Shown piece after piece: positions 17,550 to 26,339 of a stretch of DNA of 64,000 bases. Below the pieces are notes generated by a model. It was not told where the DNA came from, made no database searches, and saw nothing but the letters and a program-made list of their open reading frames with translations. The stretch's first letter is position 1, and the number at the start of each line of letters is the position of its first letter. Source of the DNA: an uncultured Bacteroidota bacterium (GTDB taxonomy: Bacteria > Bacteroidota > Bacteroidia > Flavobacteriales_F > PHOS-HE28); NCBI GenBank assembly GCA_902826215.1, contig CADEDY010000013.1, forward strand, positions 18,846 through 82,845, read 5' to 3'. The position numbers and the translations under genes were made by a program.

Positions 17550-20129
17550 ATGCAACGGCTATCCCGCTTTTATGCGCTAATGGCAACCACAGGGCTTCTT
17601 GTCGGAGCCTCTGCAGCCGATGTTGCACTGATCCCCTTTGGATCGACATGGAAGTACCTCGACAACGGCAGCAACCAAGGCACGGCCTGGCGTACTAACG
17701 CCTTCAACGATGCTGGCTGGAACAGTGGTCCCGCAGAGCTGGGCTATGGCGACGGAGACGAAGCCACCGTGTTGAGCTATGGTCCCAATGCCTCCTCAAA
17801 GTACTTGACCACGTACTTCCGCAAGTCCATTGCTGTGCCCAGCGTCAATGCCTATGCAGGATTCTCCATGCGGATCAAGCGGGACGATGGCGTTGTGGTG
17901 TACCTGAATGGCACCGAAGTGTTGCGCCAGAACATCGGGCAAGGCAGCATCGCATACAACACACTCGCCTATCAGGCCGTAGCCACATCCGAGGAATTCC
18001 AACTTCTGCAACTCATCCTCACCCCCTCCCAGTTCATCAACGGAAACAACACCATCGCTGTAGAGATCCACCAGAATGCGGTGAATAGTTCCGACATCAG
18101 CTTCGACCTTGAACTCATCGGCCTCGACGCACAAGCATCCTTGCACCGTGGCCCTTACCTGCACGTTGCCACGCCAACCGGCGTTACCGTAGTATGGGCA
18201 ACGGATGTTCCCACGGATAGTCGCGTTCGTTTCGGTCCCGCGCCGAGCGATCTCTCCACACAGGTCGATGTGGCTCCAAGCAACTTGCACCACGAAGTGG
18301 CCATAACTGGACTTAAGCCCGCAACCCGTTACTACTATGCCATCGGCAGCAGTACCCAAGACCTTACCATCGGGGATACGCTCACTTTCTTCGATACGCA
18401 CCCCGTCCCAGGGGAAGAAGCGCCGCAACGGATCTGGGTGGTTGGCGACGCCGGCACCGGATTCGCTTCTCAGGCCAGCGTGCGCAACTCCTTCATCAAC
18501 TTCATCGCCGGCTCCGCGAAGGCCGATGCTTGGCTCATGCTCGGGGACAATGCATACGCGCACGGTCGAGAGAGTGAATACCAGCTTGGTATCTTCCACG
18601 ATATGTATGAGGATATCCTTCGAAACACTCCCCTTTGGCCAGCACCGGGGAACCACGATTACGGCAGTGGTGCGAACGGGAACGGGAATACCGGTCCATA
18701 CTACGATCTGTTCGCATTGCCGAAGCAGGCACAAGCAGGTGGCGTGCCCTCCAACACAGAAGCCTATTATTCCTTCGATCTCGGTAACATCCACCTCATC
18801 GCGCTCGACAGCTACGGCGTGTCGCGCGCCGTGAACGGAGCCATGGCCAACTGGCTGCTTGCGGACCTCGCTTACGCGGAAGTGAATTCGAAATGGATCA
18901 TCGCCTACTGGCACCACCCGCCATACACGAAGGGCTCGCACAACTCGGACGATGCCGCCGACAGTGGTGGACTCATGCGTGATATGCGGGAGAACATCCT
19001 TCCCATCCTTGAAGCACACGGTGTGGATCTCGTCCTCAGTGGACACAGCCATTCCTACGAGCGTTCATTTCTCATAGACGGGCACTATGGCCTTTCGCCC
19101 TCTTTCAACAGCGGCACCATGGGGCTGGACATGACCAGTGGACGTGCCAACGGAACAGGCGCTTACACCAAGCCTGCGGTCCCTTCCGCGCACAGTGGAA
19201 CAGTATATACAGTGTGTGGTGTAAGTGGAAAAAAGGATGCCACCGGAACTTTGGATCACCCAGCTATGTACTTGAGCACATACGACCACTATGGATCCAT
19301 GGTATTGGATGTGCAGGGTGATCAATTGCACGCTCTGTTCTTGAACGATGCCGGAACGGTGGTGGACCAATTCGACCTGACGAAACCGGCAAGCACTGTC
19401 AAATTAGTGATCAAGGTGTTGTTGCAAGGACCGTATGCAACCGATACCGGACTCATGCGGGACGACCTGCGAACCGCTGGCCTCATCCCGCTCCTGCAGC
19501 CCTTCAACGGCCTCTTCCCTCTCTTTGGCGGTGGCGGGGAGTCCATCGAACCGTCCGTTCTATTGACCAATGGGAGTGCAGCCATCGTGGATTGGATCCT
19601 AGTTGAATTGCGCTCAAGGACCGATCCGAGCAACGTAGTGGCAACACGAGCGGCGCTTGTGCGACGCGACGGTCTTGTCGTGGATGTGGATGGCACCTCG
19701 CCCGTGGCATTCGGCGTTCCCGTCGGCCCGTACCATGTCGCGGTCCGACATCGGAATCATCTCGGTGTCATGACCGCCACGCCCACGCTTATCAACCGTG
19801 CGACACCACTGTTGGATCTCACCTCCCCTGCCACTCCAACTTGGGGCACAAACGCACAGTACAACAACAACGGAACCCAACTTCTGTGGGGCGGTGACGT
19901 GCTTCGCGATGGTGCGGTCATTTACACAGGAACGGACAACGACCGCGATCCGATCCTCAGCGCCATCGGTGGGGTGGTGCCCACCCAAACAGTAACAGGT
20001 TACCGCACTACGGATGTCGACCTGAATGGCGTGACCTTGTACACCGGTGAAGCCAATGATCGTGATCGCCTACTCTTCACGATCGGGGGGACGGTCCCGA
20101 CCAACATCCGCTTCGAACAGATCCCATGA
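17550..20129 (+). CDS. Secreted purple-acid-phosphatase-like metallophosphoesterase
   Basis: About 859 aa, with the start placed at the ATG at 17550 so that a signal peptide (MQRLSRFYALMATTGLLVG) leads. Order of parts: a galactose-binding-like domain (to about residue 190); a fibronectin-III-like PAP N domain (LHRGPYLHVATPTGVTVVW); and a metallophosphatase domain with GDAGTG, LGDNAY, PGNHDYG, YWHHPPY and SGHSHSYERS, the full metal-ligand set. It lacks the standard T9SS PNP sorting domain. Instead it ends with a Bacteroidota C-terminal module (VDWILVELRSR ... VAVRHRNHLGVMT) and two repeats YTGTDNDRDPIL..IGG.VPT / YTGEANDRDRLL..IGG.VPT. This may be an alternative surface-retention or export signal (inference). 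Confidence 0.88.
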   Translation: MQRLSRFYALMATTGLLVGASAADVALIPFGSTWKYLDNGSNQGTAWRTNAFNDAGWNSGPAELGYGDGDEATVLSYGPNASSKYLTTYFRKSIAVPSVNAYAGFSMRIKRDDGVVVYLNGTEVLRQNIGQGSIAYNTLAYQAVATSEEFQLLQLILTPSQFINGNNTIAVEIHQNAVNSSDISFDLELIGLDAQASLHRGPYLHVATPTGVTVVWATDVPTDSRVRFGPAPSDLSTQVDVAPSNLHHEVAITGLKPATRYYYAIGSSTQDLTIGDTLTFFDTHPVPGEEAPQRIWVVGDAGTGFASQASVRNSFINFIAGSAKADAWLMLGDNAYAHGRESEYQLGIFHDMYEDILRNTPLWPAPGNHDYGSGANGNGNTGPYYDLFALPKQAQAGGVPSNTEAYYSFDLGNIHLIALDSYGVSRAVNGAMANWLLADLAYAEVNSKWIIAYWHHPPYTKGSHNSDDAADSGGLMRDMRENILPILEAHGVDLVLSGHSHSYERSFLIDGHYGLSPSFNSGTMGLDMTSGRANGTGAYTKPAVPSAHSGTVYTVCGVSGKKDATGTLDHPAMYLSTYDHYGSMVLDVQGDQLHALFLNDAGTVVDQFDLTKPASTVKLVIKVLLQGPYATDTGLMRDDLRTAGLIPLLQPFNGLFPLFGGGGESIEPSVLLTNGSAAIVDWILVELRSRTDPSNVVATRAALVRRDGLVVDVDGTSPVAFGVPVGPYHVAVRHRNHLGVMTATPTLINRATPLLDLTSPATPTWGTNAQYNNNGTQLLWGGDVLRDGAVIYTGTDNDRDPILSAIGGVVPTQTVTGYRTTDVDLNGVTLYTGEANDRDRLLFTIGGTVPTNIRFEQIP

Positions 20130-20140
20130 AACGCGAGAAA

Positions 20141-20170
20141 GCCGCACGGACGCCTAACGGTCCATGCGGC
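20141..20170. terminator. Hairpin between convergent genes
   Basis: GCCGCA-C-GGAC, an eight-base loop, then GTCC-A-TGCGGC forms a 10-bp stem with one mismatch. It lies in the 79-base gap between the stop codons of the phosphatase and the convergent cyclase-fold protein. There is no strong T-run, so termination activity is only likely. Confidence 0.55.
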
Positions 20171-20208
20171 CTCCAACGCAGGGCGCACCACTAACGCCCA
20201 ACGGACGA

Positions 20209-21576
20209 TCAATTCCGATACTTCACCGCGCCTTGCTCCAGCAGGTGTTCGATGTCGTTGTTAACGCTGAGGATGAGCAACGAGGTGGCCGTGCAGAACA
20301 CCGGGCTGGTGATGCAATGGTGACCGTTCCAGCTGCCATCCTGGTTCTGGATGTCCACGAGCTTGCCGGTGGTCTGGCCGTACCAGTTCTTCCAGCTGTT
20401 GTCCTTCGCGATCACCAACGATTCGCCTGTCTGCAGGAAGCTGAGGAACTCCTCGCCGCCGTTGTTGCCGAAGCCACTGGTCACGCGTTCATCCTGCGCC
20501 TGTTGCTTGGCCGCTTCATACACTTGGTAGGCGGTGTTCAATTTCTCGGCCTTGTCCTTCGAAACACCTGCTTTCTCCAAGGTCGCCACGTTCATCGGCG
20601 CGTTCTCCGCGACCTTCCCTTCCTTCTTCGCTTGCACCACGATCTCGTTGAGTTCGCGTGCTTCCACCGCGCTGTTGCGCGTGCTACCGCTGACCGCGTA
20701 GAGTGTAACACCGGCAGCGCGCTCTGTAGCAACACTGCCCGAGCTCACATCGAAGTTGGCCTTCTGGTAGTTGCGTGCCAGATCCAGTGCTTCATCGTCC
20801 ACTTCGGCACCTTGGTTCTTCGCGCTCTCAAGCGCGCTGGCCGCGAAACTGCTCTGAAGCACACCCGCCCAGCCATCGCCTTGCACGCTGCCATCGGCCT
20901 GTTGCGAACGTTGGATCATGCTCACACAGGTGTTCAGTGCGCGCTTGCTTCGCAGGTACATGCCGTGTCCCTCGCCGATCTTGGCCATCAGGTTGCTGAG
21001 GAATTGCGCCGTGAGTGCCACGTCGATGTTCGCGCCCAGCTTCGATTGGATCTGCGTGCCTTGCAGTTGCGTCACGTTCACCGCACCCTTGGGCGACTGC
21101 TCCACTTGTACCAAGAGGTACTCGGCGGCCTTCTTCAGTTGTTGGGCGTAGTTGCCCTTATCCAAAGTGCTGCCCATGCGCAACAAGGCCATGCCCACCA
21201 TCGCTGTGGTGGCCGGGTCGGTGCTTACCGCATGCGGATCGATGATGTCCTGCCGGGCGTGGGTGCCCGATCCGAAGCCACCATCGTTGGCCTGTGCCTT
21301 CACCAACCAATCGAGGCCGCGCTGCTCGGCGCGTACCACATTCTGCGGTGTCACCAACGCGAAGGAGGGGTCAAGGCCTTCACCTTCGTACACGGTCTTG
21401 AAGACGCAGCCCTTCGGTTCGGGCTTCGCATCTGCGATCATCAAGTCAGGGTCCGCAGCGGGCACATGGCAAAGTGGTGCTTCGGCCGTGTTGTCGGCCT
21501 GGCGGAAGGATACCAGCACGATGATCGCGCTGGTCGCAACGAGTAAAGCGGCGGGGATGTACAAGGTCCTTTTCAT
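20209..21576 (-). CDS. Secreted or anchored protein with squalene-cyclase/prenyltransferase-like repeats
   Basis: A 455-aa protein with an N-terminal membrane or signal segment (residues 3-25, TLYIPAALLVATSAIIVLV). Alpha/alpha-barrel repeats follow, of the kind found in terpene cyclases and prenyltransferases: GLDWLVKAQANDGGFG, MIQRSQQADGSVQGDGW and LVDIQNQDGSWNGHH. The cyclase DxDD acid motif is not seen, so a catalytic role is doubtful. In Bacteroidota such proteins are often annotated only by the fold. It ends with a Cys-containing segment (HCITSPVFCTATSLLIL). Possible roles are surface binding or an inactive cyclase-like scaffold. Confidence 0.7.
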   Translation of the reverse strand: MKRTLYIPAALLVATSAIIVLVSFRQADNTAEAPLCHVPAADPDLMIADAKPEPKGCVFKTVYEGEGLDPSFALVTPQNVVRAEQRGLDWLVKAQANDGGFGSGTHARQDIIDPHAVSTDPATTAMVGMALLRMGSTLDKGNYAQQLKKAAEYLLVQVEQSPKGAVNVTQLQGTQIQSKLGANIDVALTAQFLSNLMAKIGEGHGMYLRSKRALNTCVSMIQRSQQADGSVQGDGWAGVLQSSFAASALESAKNQGAEVDDEALDLARNYQKANFDVSSGSVATERAAGVTLYAVSGSTRNSAVEARELNEIVVQAKKEGKVAENAPMNVATLEKAGVSKDKAEKLNTAYQVYEAAKQQAQDERVTSGFGNNGGEEFLSFLQTGESLVIAKDNSWKNWYGQTTGKLVDIQNQDGSWNGHHCITSPVFCTATSLLILSVNNDIEHLLEQGAVKYRN

Positions 21577-21920
21577 GGTCGTGGATCTAAGGGTTTCTAG
21601 TAGGTGATGCGGATCGGATCCGAATTACACAATGCGGTACACGCCATTGGGGAACAGGTTCGATCGTACCGGTGGAATGAGCAACGGGCTCGTCCATTCG
21701 GTGAGCGCACGCGTGATCGATCGCGCCACACGGATCGTGGATGGAACTGCATGGGATTGCACAGTACGGGGTGATGCTTCCTCACCTCCAGAACGCGCCT
21801 TCGCAACCGTGTGAAAGGACCAGCCCTAGAAAGACAAGGGCTCCACGTCGAACGACCCAGTACCGTTCAACGTGGTACAGGGTATGCCTTGTATTCAACG
21901 AACCTCAAAAACAAACATCA
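21577..21920. other. Intergenic region without recognisable gene
   Basis: About 340 bases between a leftward gene and the rightward YtxH operon. No tRNA, structured RNA or convincing coding frame was found. Open frames that run through it continue into YtxH but have no family-like sequence before the ATG at 21921. It presumably holds divergent promoters. Confidence 0.5.
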
Positions 21921-22214
21921 ATGTCAACCAAGACCGCACTTATCGCACTGGCTGCTGGAGCAGCACTCGGTGCCATCTCAGGTATCCTTCTCGCACCTGC
22001 ATCAGGCAAGGACACCCGCAAGAAGATCATGAAGAAAGGAGAAGAACTCCGTGATCAGCTCGCGGATCTCGTGGACCAAGGCAAGGACCTCGTGGACGAA
22101 GCCAAAGGACAAGCGAAGAGCGCTGCAGCACAAGCCAGCAGTAAAGCGCAAGAAGCGGCCGATAAGGCCAAGAGCGCATACAGCAACGGCAAGACCGCCG
22201 CGCAGAACGCCTGA
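21921..22214 (+). CDS. YtxH domain-containing protein
   Basis: A 97-aa protein, with the start placed at the ATG at 21921 (MSTKTALIALAAGAALG). Longer upstream reading adds arginine-rich, non-family sequence. Residues 5-30 are a glycine-rich membrane segment (AAGAALGAISGILLAPASG) matching the YtxH signature. An amphipathic Lys/Asp/Ala-rich tail follows (residues 35-97, LVDQGKDLVDEAKGQAKSAAAQASS...), similar to LEA-like stress proteins. YtxH proteins are linked to general stress in several bacteria. Two small genes follow with an 8-base gap and then an overlap, forming a three-gene operon. Confidence 0.88.
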   Translation: MSTKTALIALAAGAALGAISGILLAPASGKDTRKKIMKKGEELRDQLADLVDQGKDLVDEAKGQAKSAAAQASSKAQEAADKAKSAYSNGKTAAQNA

Positions 22215-22222
22215 TCGCTGTG

Positions 22223-22618
22223 ATGGAGCCCAACGGGACCGAACAGGACATTCCGGTAATTGATCCCCGGAGCATCACCGATCTGGGTGAGTTCATGGAT
22301 TCGTTCATGGGCACCACCAAAACCTTGATCAGGGCCGAGCGCGAACACATCACCTTCCTCGTCACCAAGCGCACTTCGGAAGCGGCGCGCAAGGTGACGG
22401 GGTCGTTGGCGGCCTTCGTGCTCTATGGCGTGGCCGTGCTTCTCGTCTCTTTCGGTGGAGCCATTTGGGTAGGCCGTGAATTGGACAATGTGGTGCTTGG
22501 CTTCGGCATCGTCGCTGTGGGCTATGTCATCGCCGGGGTCTTCTTCGGTATCTTCTGGAAAGGCTCCCTCGGTGAGCGTTTCGTCACCAACGTCATGAAC
22601 AGTTTCCATGGACATTGA
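22223..22618 (+). CDS. Small membrane protein of the phage-holin/Actino-holin-like type
   Basis: About 131 aa. A GTG one codon earlier is also possible; ATG is preferred. A polar N-terminus (residues 1-55, including LGEFMDSFMGTTKTLIRAE) is followed by two membrane helices: SLAAFVLYGVAVLLVSFGGAIWVG and VVLGFGIVAVGYVIAGVFFGIFW. This layout occurs in small holin-family-like proteins that follow YtxH genes in Bacteroidota. It overlaps the next gene by 11 bases. Probably a stress-related inner-membrane protein; its biochemical role is not known. Confidence 0.7.
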   Translation: MEPNGTEQDIPVIDPRSITDLGEFMDSFMGTTKTLIRAEREHITFLVTKRTSEAARKVTGSLAAFVLYGVAVLLVSFGGAIWVGRELDNVVLGFGIVAVGYVIAGVFFGIFWKGSLGERFVTNVMNSFHGH

Positions 22619-23036
22619 AACACCCTTCGCCAACTACGCCGAGCTGGAAACGCACGGTGTGAAACTGCGTCTTCGCAGCGAAAAGGCTGCCCTGCGCTTC
22701 GGTATCCACTGCCACGCACTGGCCCATAAGGAGGTGCGCGCCGTGCTTCTGAAGGATGCTGTCGAAGACGCGATCCACGGGATCAAACCCTTGCATGTGG
22801 CAGCCGATCTCGTCACCAGCGGTGGTGTTGCTTCCCAAGTGGTCATGGGACTCTTGACCCGCACAGGCGGCGTCGAACGGCGTATGCTCTCTTCCGTGGC
22901 GGCTCTTGTGCTGCCGAACCTCTTGTCCGAATTGCCTTGGAGCAACTGGCTGGGCAAGTTGAGCTCCGCCTTGCATACCAAGGAACCTGTTTCGAACGAC
23001 AACGGTATGCATGTGATGCACGACAAGCACGCTTGA
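22608..23036 (+). CDS. Hypothetical protein, third gene of YtxH operon
   Basis: A 142-aa protein beginning MDIETPFANYAELETHG. The N-terminal half is charged and helical (ELETHGVKLRLRSEKAALRF). The centre has DLVTSGGVASQVVMGLLTR, and a weakly hydrophobic stretch VAALVLPNLLSELPWSNWLG could associate with membrane. It overlaps the preceding holin-like gene by 11 bases, which supports its being real and co-expressed. No family was recognised with certainty. The gene ends 44 bases before the ThuA-like gene. Confidence 0.65.
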   Translation: MDIETPFANYAELETHGVKLRLRSEKAALRFGIHCHALAHKEVRAVLLKDAVEDAIHGIKPLHVAADLVTSGGVASQVVMGLLTRTGGVERRMLSSVAALVLPNLLSELPWSNWLGKLSSALHTKEPVSNDNGMHVMHDKHA

Positions 23037-23080
23037 GCTTCGCTTGCTCCTCCTCTATTCCTCGCGCAGTACCTTGCAGG

Positions 23081-24100
23081 ATGCGCTATCTACTTCTCGT
23101 GCTATCCGGCTTCGTGCTGGGGAACGCCTCGGCTCAACGGATCCTGCACTTCACCAAGACCTCCGGCTTCGACCACAACACACGTGTGGTCTCCTTTGCT
23201 ATGCTCCTAAGCATCGCCGATGAACTCGGTGCGACCGTGGATGATGATGCTACGGGAGACACCTTCACCAGCTTGATCGATCTGCTCGCGTACGACGTCG
23301 TCGTGTTCTCCAACACCTCCGGTGCCGACCTCCTCGATCCGCAACAACGCGCCAACTTCGAACAGTACATCGCCAACGGTGGGCATCTGCTCGGGATGCA
23401 CGCCGCCAGCGATACGTACCGCCACAGCACCGCCAACGGCAGCAGCACCGGCGTGTGGGACTACTACGCCGAACTGATCGGGGCCAGCGTTCAGGAGAAC
23501 CCGAACCATGTGAATGGCACACCGTCGTACAGCATGCAGCACACCGGCGAGCACGCGTCCACCGCCAACCTGCCCGACCCGTGGGTGAAGAACGAGGAAT
23601 ACTACTACTGGGAAGGCGGCTACTACGGCCCCGACAATGCTGTTGTGCTCGAAGTGGAAGAGACGGTCGGACCCAACGGCCAAGTGAACAGCTACGACGC
23701 AGCGCGCCCTATGAGCTGGTACCGCGAATTACCCTCCAACAGCAAGGTGTTCTATACGGCACTCGGCCATGCCCAAAGCAACTTCACCAACGATGCCAAC
23801 TTCCGCACGCACATCGCCGATGCCTTGGCGTGGATGCTCGACGTTACCACAGGCATGCGGGAGCCGGACGAGAATCGTGCGTTCGTCTTTCCGAACCCAG
23901 CGCATGAAACCCTGACCGTCCACTCCGCCCAGACTGGAGCGGGCTCCTTACTTGCCCTGACGGATGGTTCCGGGCGCACGATCCATCGCCAGCGTGTGGC
24001 TGCATTCCCCTTTGTCATGGATGTGCATGCGTTCCCGCCCGGACCTTACGTGATCTCCATCAACGGCCTGCCCCTAACACGTGTCATGATCATGCATTAG
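23081..24100 (+). CDS. ThuA-like domain protein with T9SS sorting domain
   Basis: A 339-aa protein with a signal peptide (MRYLLLVLSGFVLGNASAQ). The start is at 23081; longer upstream frames bury the signal. Residues about 20-250 match the ThuA/trehalose-utilisation type of class I glutamine-amidotransferase-like fold: RILHFTKTSGFDHNT, AYDVVVFSNTSG, FEQYIANGGHLLGMHAASD, MSWYRELPSNSKVFYTALGH and ADALAWML. Members bind or modify carbohydrates, and many in this phylum are secreted. The C-terminus (VFPNPAHETLTVHSAQ ... GPYVISI) is a T9SS type A sorting domain. The sugar substrate is unknown. Confidence 0.88.
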   Translation: MRYLLLVLSGFVLGNASAQRILHFTKTSGFDHNTRVVSFAMLLSIADELGATVDDDATGDTFTSLIDLLAYDVVVFSNTSGADLLDPQQRANFEQYIANGGHLLGMHAASDTYRHSTANGSSTGVWDYYAELIGASVQENPNHVNGTPSYSMQHTGEHASTANLPDPWVKNEEYYYWEGGYYGPDNAVVLEVEETVGPNGQVNSYDAARPMSWYRELPSNSKVFYTALGHAQSNFTNDANFRTHIADALAWMLDVTTGMREPDENRAFVFPNPAHETLTVHSAQTGAGSLLALTDGSGRTIHRQRVAAFPFVMDVHAFPPGPYVISINGLPLTRVMIMH

Positions 24101-24112
24101 GAACCACACCGC

Positions 24113-24120
24113 TACATTCG
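24113..24120 (+). promoter_or_regulatory. Putative -7 box (TACATTCG) before PNGase F-like gene
   Basis: TACATTCG differs at one base from the Bacteroidota TAnnTTTG consensus. It lies about 65-85 bases before the two candidate starts of the glycosidase gene. Similar TAnnTTCG variants occur before other genes in the window. Confidence 0.3.
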
Positions 24121-24205
24121 CTTCGCTCCGACCAACCTTCCACACACTTTCGCCCTTCGGACCGATCGTTCGGTTCCAAGGCGAATGCCATCTTCAATTC
24201 GAACC

Positions 24206-25567
24206 ATGACCCTCTTGATCAAAAGGACGCTCCTACTTCTTGTGCTGGCGACAACGCTGCATGCCTCGGCACAAACCACCATCACGGTCATGGAAGGTGT
24301 GATCTTCCACGATGGCTATGCAGGCCTGGTGCCCGATGTAGCTCCGCAGCCGGGCATCATCAAACTCCGGAACGACCTCTTCACGCGGAAGCTCTCGGCC
24401 GATGAACTGGCATCCATCGGCACCACCTTGCAGATGCGCGTGGTGATCGGAGCCTTGTGCGACAACTATGATCGGATCGGCAATGTGAACATGGCCTTGG
24501 TGCCACCCGGAGCGGAGACCTACGACCCCGCAACGGTGGAACATATCGAACTCGGGCGTTTCATCACACCGTTCATGAACAAGAACATCCAACCCGATTC
24601 GGTGCCTTACCTGTTCAACGTGGACAATGTGGCGCTGCTGCTGAAGGATAGCGAACTGACCAGCTCCTATGACATTTGGATCGAACTGGCGGTGTTCGGT
24701 GTGCCGTACGCCGCGAATACCCAAGTGTCGGGATGCGCGGGCCGTAACGATGTGTTCACCGGAAAGCTGACCTTCCAAACCAACGATCCCGTACCTGAAG
24801 ATGACACCAACGTGCTGATCCCGCTCTTCTTCAACTCCACCATGAACAATTACCAAGTGGGCGCCACCGATACCCTCGGCCAGACCACCCGGAGCATCAC
24901 CTTCAACGTGGCCGAAGACCTTACCGATGCAGCGTTCTTCCTGATCACCTCCAACCACGGCGCCAACACCGGTGGCGAGGAGTACAACCGTCGATTCCAC
25001 TACGCCTATTACGACGGCAACTTAGCACTCACCTACAAGCCCGGGCGCCTTACCTGCGAGCCCTTCCGCCAGTACAACACGCAAGGGAACGGGATCTACG
25101 GGGCATCGCCACGAACCCCGGCGCAGTGGCAATCCTTCAGCAACTGGTGCCCCGGCGATGTGATCGACATACGCCGCATCGACCTCGGACCCGTCACCGC
25201 CGGCGAACACACCTTCCTGCTCCGCGTGCCCACGGCGGTCTTCGCGAACGGTGAAGGCTACTTCCCGCTCTCGCTCTATTTCCAAGGCAAGACCTCCGGC
25301 TCCATTTCCGGTGTCGGCATCGGCGAATTGGACCAAGCGGAAGTGCCCTTCGCCATCTACCCCAACCCGACCAACGGTTCGTTCACCGTGGAGCTTCCCA
25401 CTGAGAACGCCCACATCACCGTGACGAACGTCCTTGGCGAAGTGGTGCTGCAAACACGCGCCACCAGCAAGTGGACGCAACTTCAACTCGATCGCAGCGG
25501 ACTGTACATGGTGCGCTTGAGCAATGGATCAGGGACTTCTTCACAGCGCTTGGTCGTTGATCGATAG
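24206..25567 (+). CDS. Peptide-N-glycosidase F-related secreted protein with T9SS sorting domain
   Basis: About 453 aa. The ATG at 24206 gives a clean signal peptide (MTLLIKRTLLLLVLATTLHASAQ); an ATG seven codons earlier is possible. Residues about 60-370 resemble the two jelly-roll domains of PNGase F, which releases N-glycans from asparagine: GALCDNYDRIGNV (family catalytic Asp region), HIELGRFITPF, ITSNHGANTGGEEYNRRFHY (likely catalytic Glu) and FSNWCPGDVIDIRRIDLG. The C-terminus (IYPNPTNGSFTVELP ... GLYMVRLSNG) is a T9SS sorting domain. A role in cutting glycoproteins outside the cell is inferred from the family. Confidence 0.85.
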   Translation: MTLLIKRTLLLLVLATTLHASAQTTITVMEGVIFHDGYAGLVPDVAPQPGIIKLRNDLFTRKLSADELASIGTTLQMRVVIGALCDNYDRIGNVNMALVPPGAETYDPATVEHIELGRFITPFMNKNIQPDSVPYLFNVDNVALLLKDSELTSSYDIWIELAVFGVPYAANTQVSGCAGRNDVFTGKLTFQTNDPVPEDDTNVLIPLFFNSTMNNYQVGATDTLGQTTRSITFNVAEDLTDAAFFLITSNHGANTGGEEYNRRFHYAYYDGNLALTYKPGRLTCEPFRQYNTQGNGIYGASPRTPAQWQSFSNWCPGDVIDIRRIDLGPVTAGEHTFLLRVPTAVFANGEGYFPLSLYFQGKTSGSISGVGIGELDQAEVPFAIYPNPTNGSFTVELPTENAHITVTNVLGEVVLQTRATSKWTQLQLDRSGLYMVRLSNGSGTSSQRLVVDR

Positions 25568-25605
25568 GCACTTTTCGGATGTCCACTAGTTGGAATGGAC
25601 CCATT

Positions 25606-25637
25606 ATAAAAGCCCCGCGATGAAGCGGGACTTTTAT
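25606..25637. terminator. Bidirectional terminator hairpin
   Basis: ATAAAAG-c-CCCGC, a short loop, then GCGGG-a-CTTTTAT makes a 12-bp stem with one mismatch. The A/T-rich outer arms supply a T-run in both directions. It lies between the convergent glycosidase and the small membrane-protein gene. Confidence 0.85.
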
Positions 25638-25749
25638 GTGATATGATCCACTTTGACCGATCGGTTCGAGAACTTCATGCCCCGGGTTCTTCCATGTGAA
25701 GATGCCGTAGGAACTTGATGGCCAAGAGGTCTGCTTGTCGCCCCACAGC

Positions 25750-25914
25750 TCACAAGCTCGCCTTGCGCCCACCGATCAGGCGGAAGGCGAGGAGGACGAC
25801 GGCCACCACCAAGAGGATGTGGATGAGGCTGCCGACCATGCTGGCGAAGCCGATGAAGCCGACGAGCCATCCGATGATGAGCAGTGCGATGATGATATTG
25901 AGGATGCTATTCAT
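25750..25914 (-). CDS. Small lmo0937-type membrane protein
   Basis: A 54-aa protein read leftward from the ATG at 25914. It starts MNSILNIIIALLIIGWLVGF, continues IGFASMVGSLIHILLVVAVV and ends LLAFRLIGGRKASL. It has two closely spaced hydrophobic helices with glycines and a basic tail, the pattern of the lmo0937/DUF5670 family of tiny membrane proteins that are widespread in Bacteroidota and Firmicutes and are often stress-related. The gene is short enough to be missed by length cut-offs. Its terminator is shared with the convergent glycosidase gene. Confidence 0.85.
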   Translation of the reverse strand: MNSILNIIIALLIIGWLVGFIGFASMVGSLIHILLVVAVVLLAFRLIGGRKASL

Positions 25915-26339
25915 GATAGATGGTTTTGAGACCTACCATGCATGTCGCGTGCCTTCGTTTCGCTCAAGCAGGATCAAGCATGAAACCAGGCGATCCATGG
26001 GGCCGAACTGACGCAGGTGATCTTCAAATGGGAATTACTTTTCCCAATGAGCAGCGAGCTTGAATGTCGATGGTAAAAGCTTGCTGTTCCGACGCCATGG
26101 ACCAACGCCCATGGACAGGCATGGGGTCGAGATGCGCTGTGACAAAGCCCTGTGAACAAATGCATAGGCCGAAGTACTGTCGATCGACCGCAGTTGGATC
26201 CTATCAAAGACCAGTACCACAACAACGCAGTGCGCAGGCATTGGGACCAACTAGCACGCACTATCGGACGAAAAGATCCTGGGATGTTCCGCTGGCCGCG
26301 GCGGTGTAGTTCTTGCTTGTTCCCTCGACCATAGAACCC
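25915..26339. other. Intergenic region without recognisable gene
   Basis: About 425 bases between the small leftward membrane-protein gene and the broken nitrilase gene. No family-like coding frame, tRNA or strong hairpin was found. It probably holds the promoter of the small membrane protein and the former promoter of the nitrilase gene. Confidence 0.5.

Noticed and set aside
18360..19080. T9SS PNP sorting signal in the purple-acid-phosphatase-like protein
   Set aside because: No PNP...G.Y-type C-terminal domain is present. The protein ends with a different module, so it was not counted among the standard T9SS cargo.
20164..21546. A 460-codon plus-strand frame opposite the cyclase-fold gene
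   Set aside because: The minus-strand product has a signal and repeated family motifs, while the plus-strand translation is compositionally odd and lacks any domain.
22220..22618. Prophage signal from holin-like names (also 32374-32748)
   Set aside because: The two holin-like proteins are of types common on chromosomes. No capsid, tail, lysin or integrase gene is nearby.
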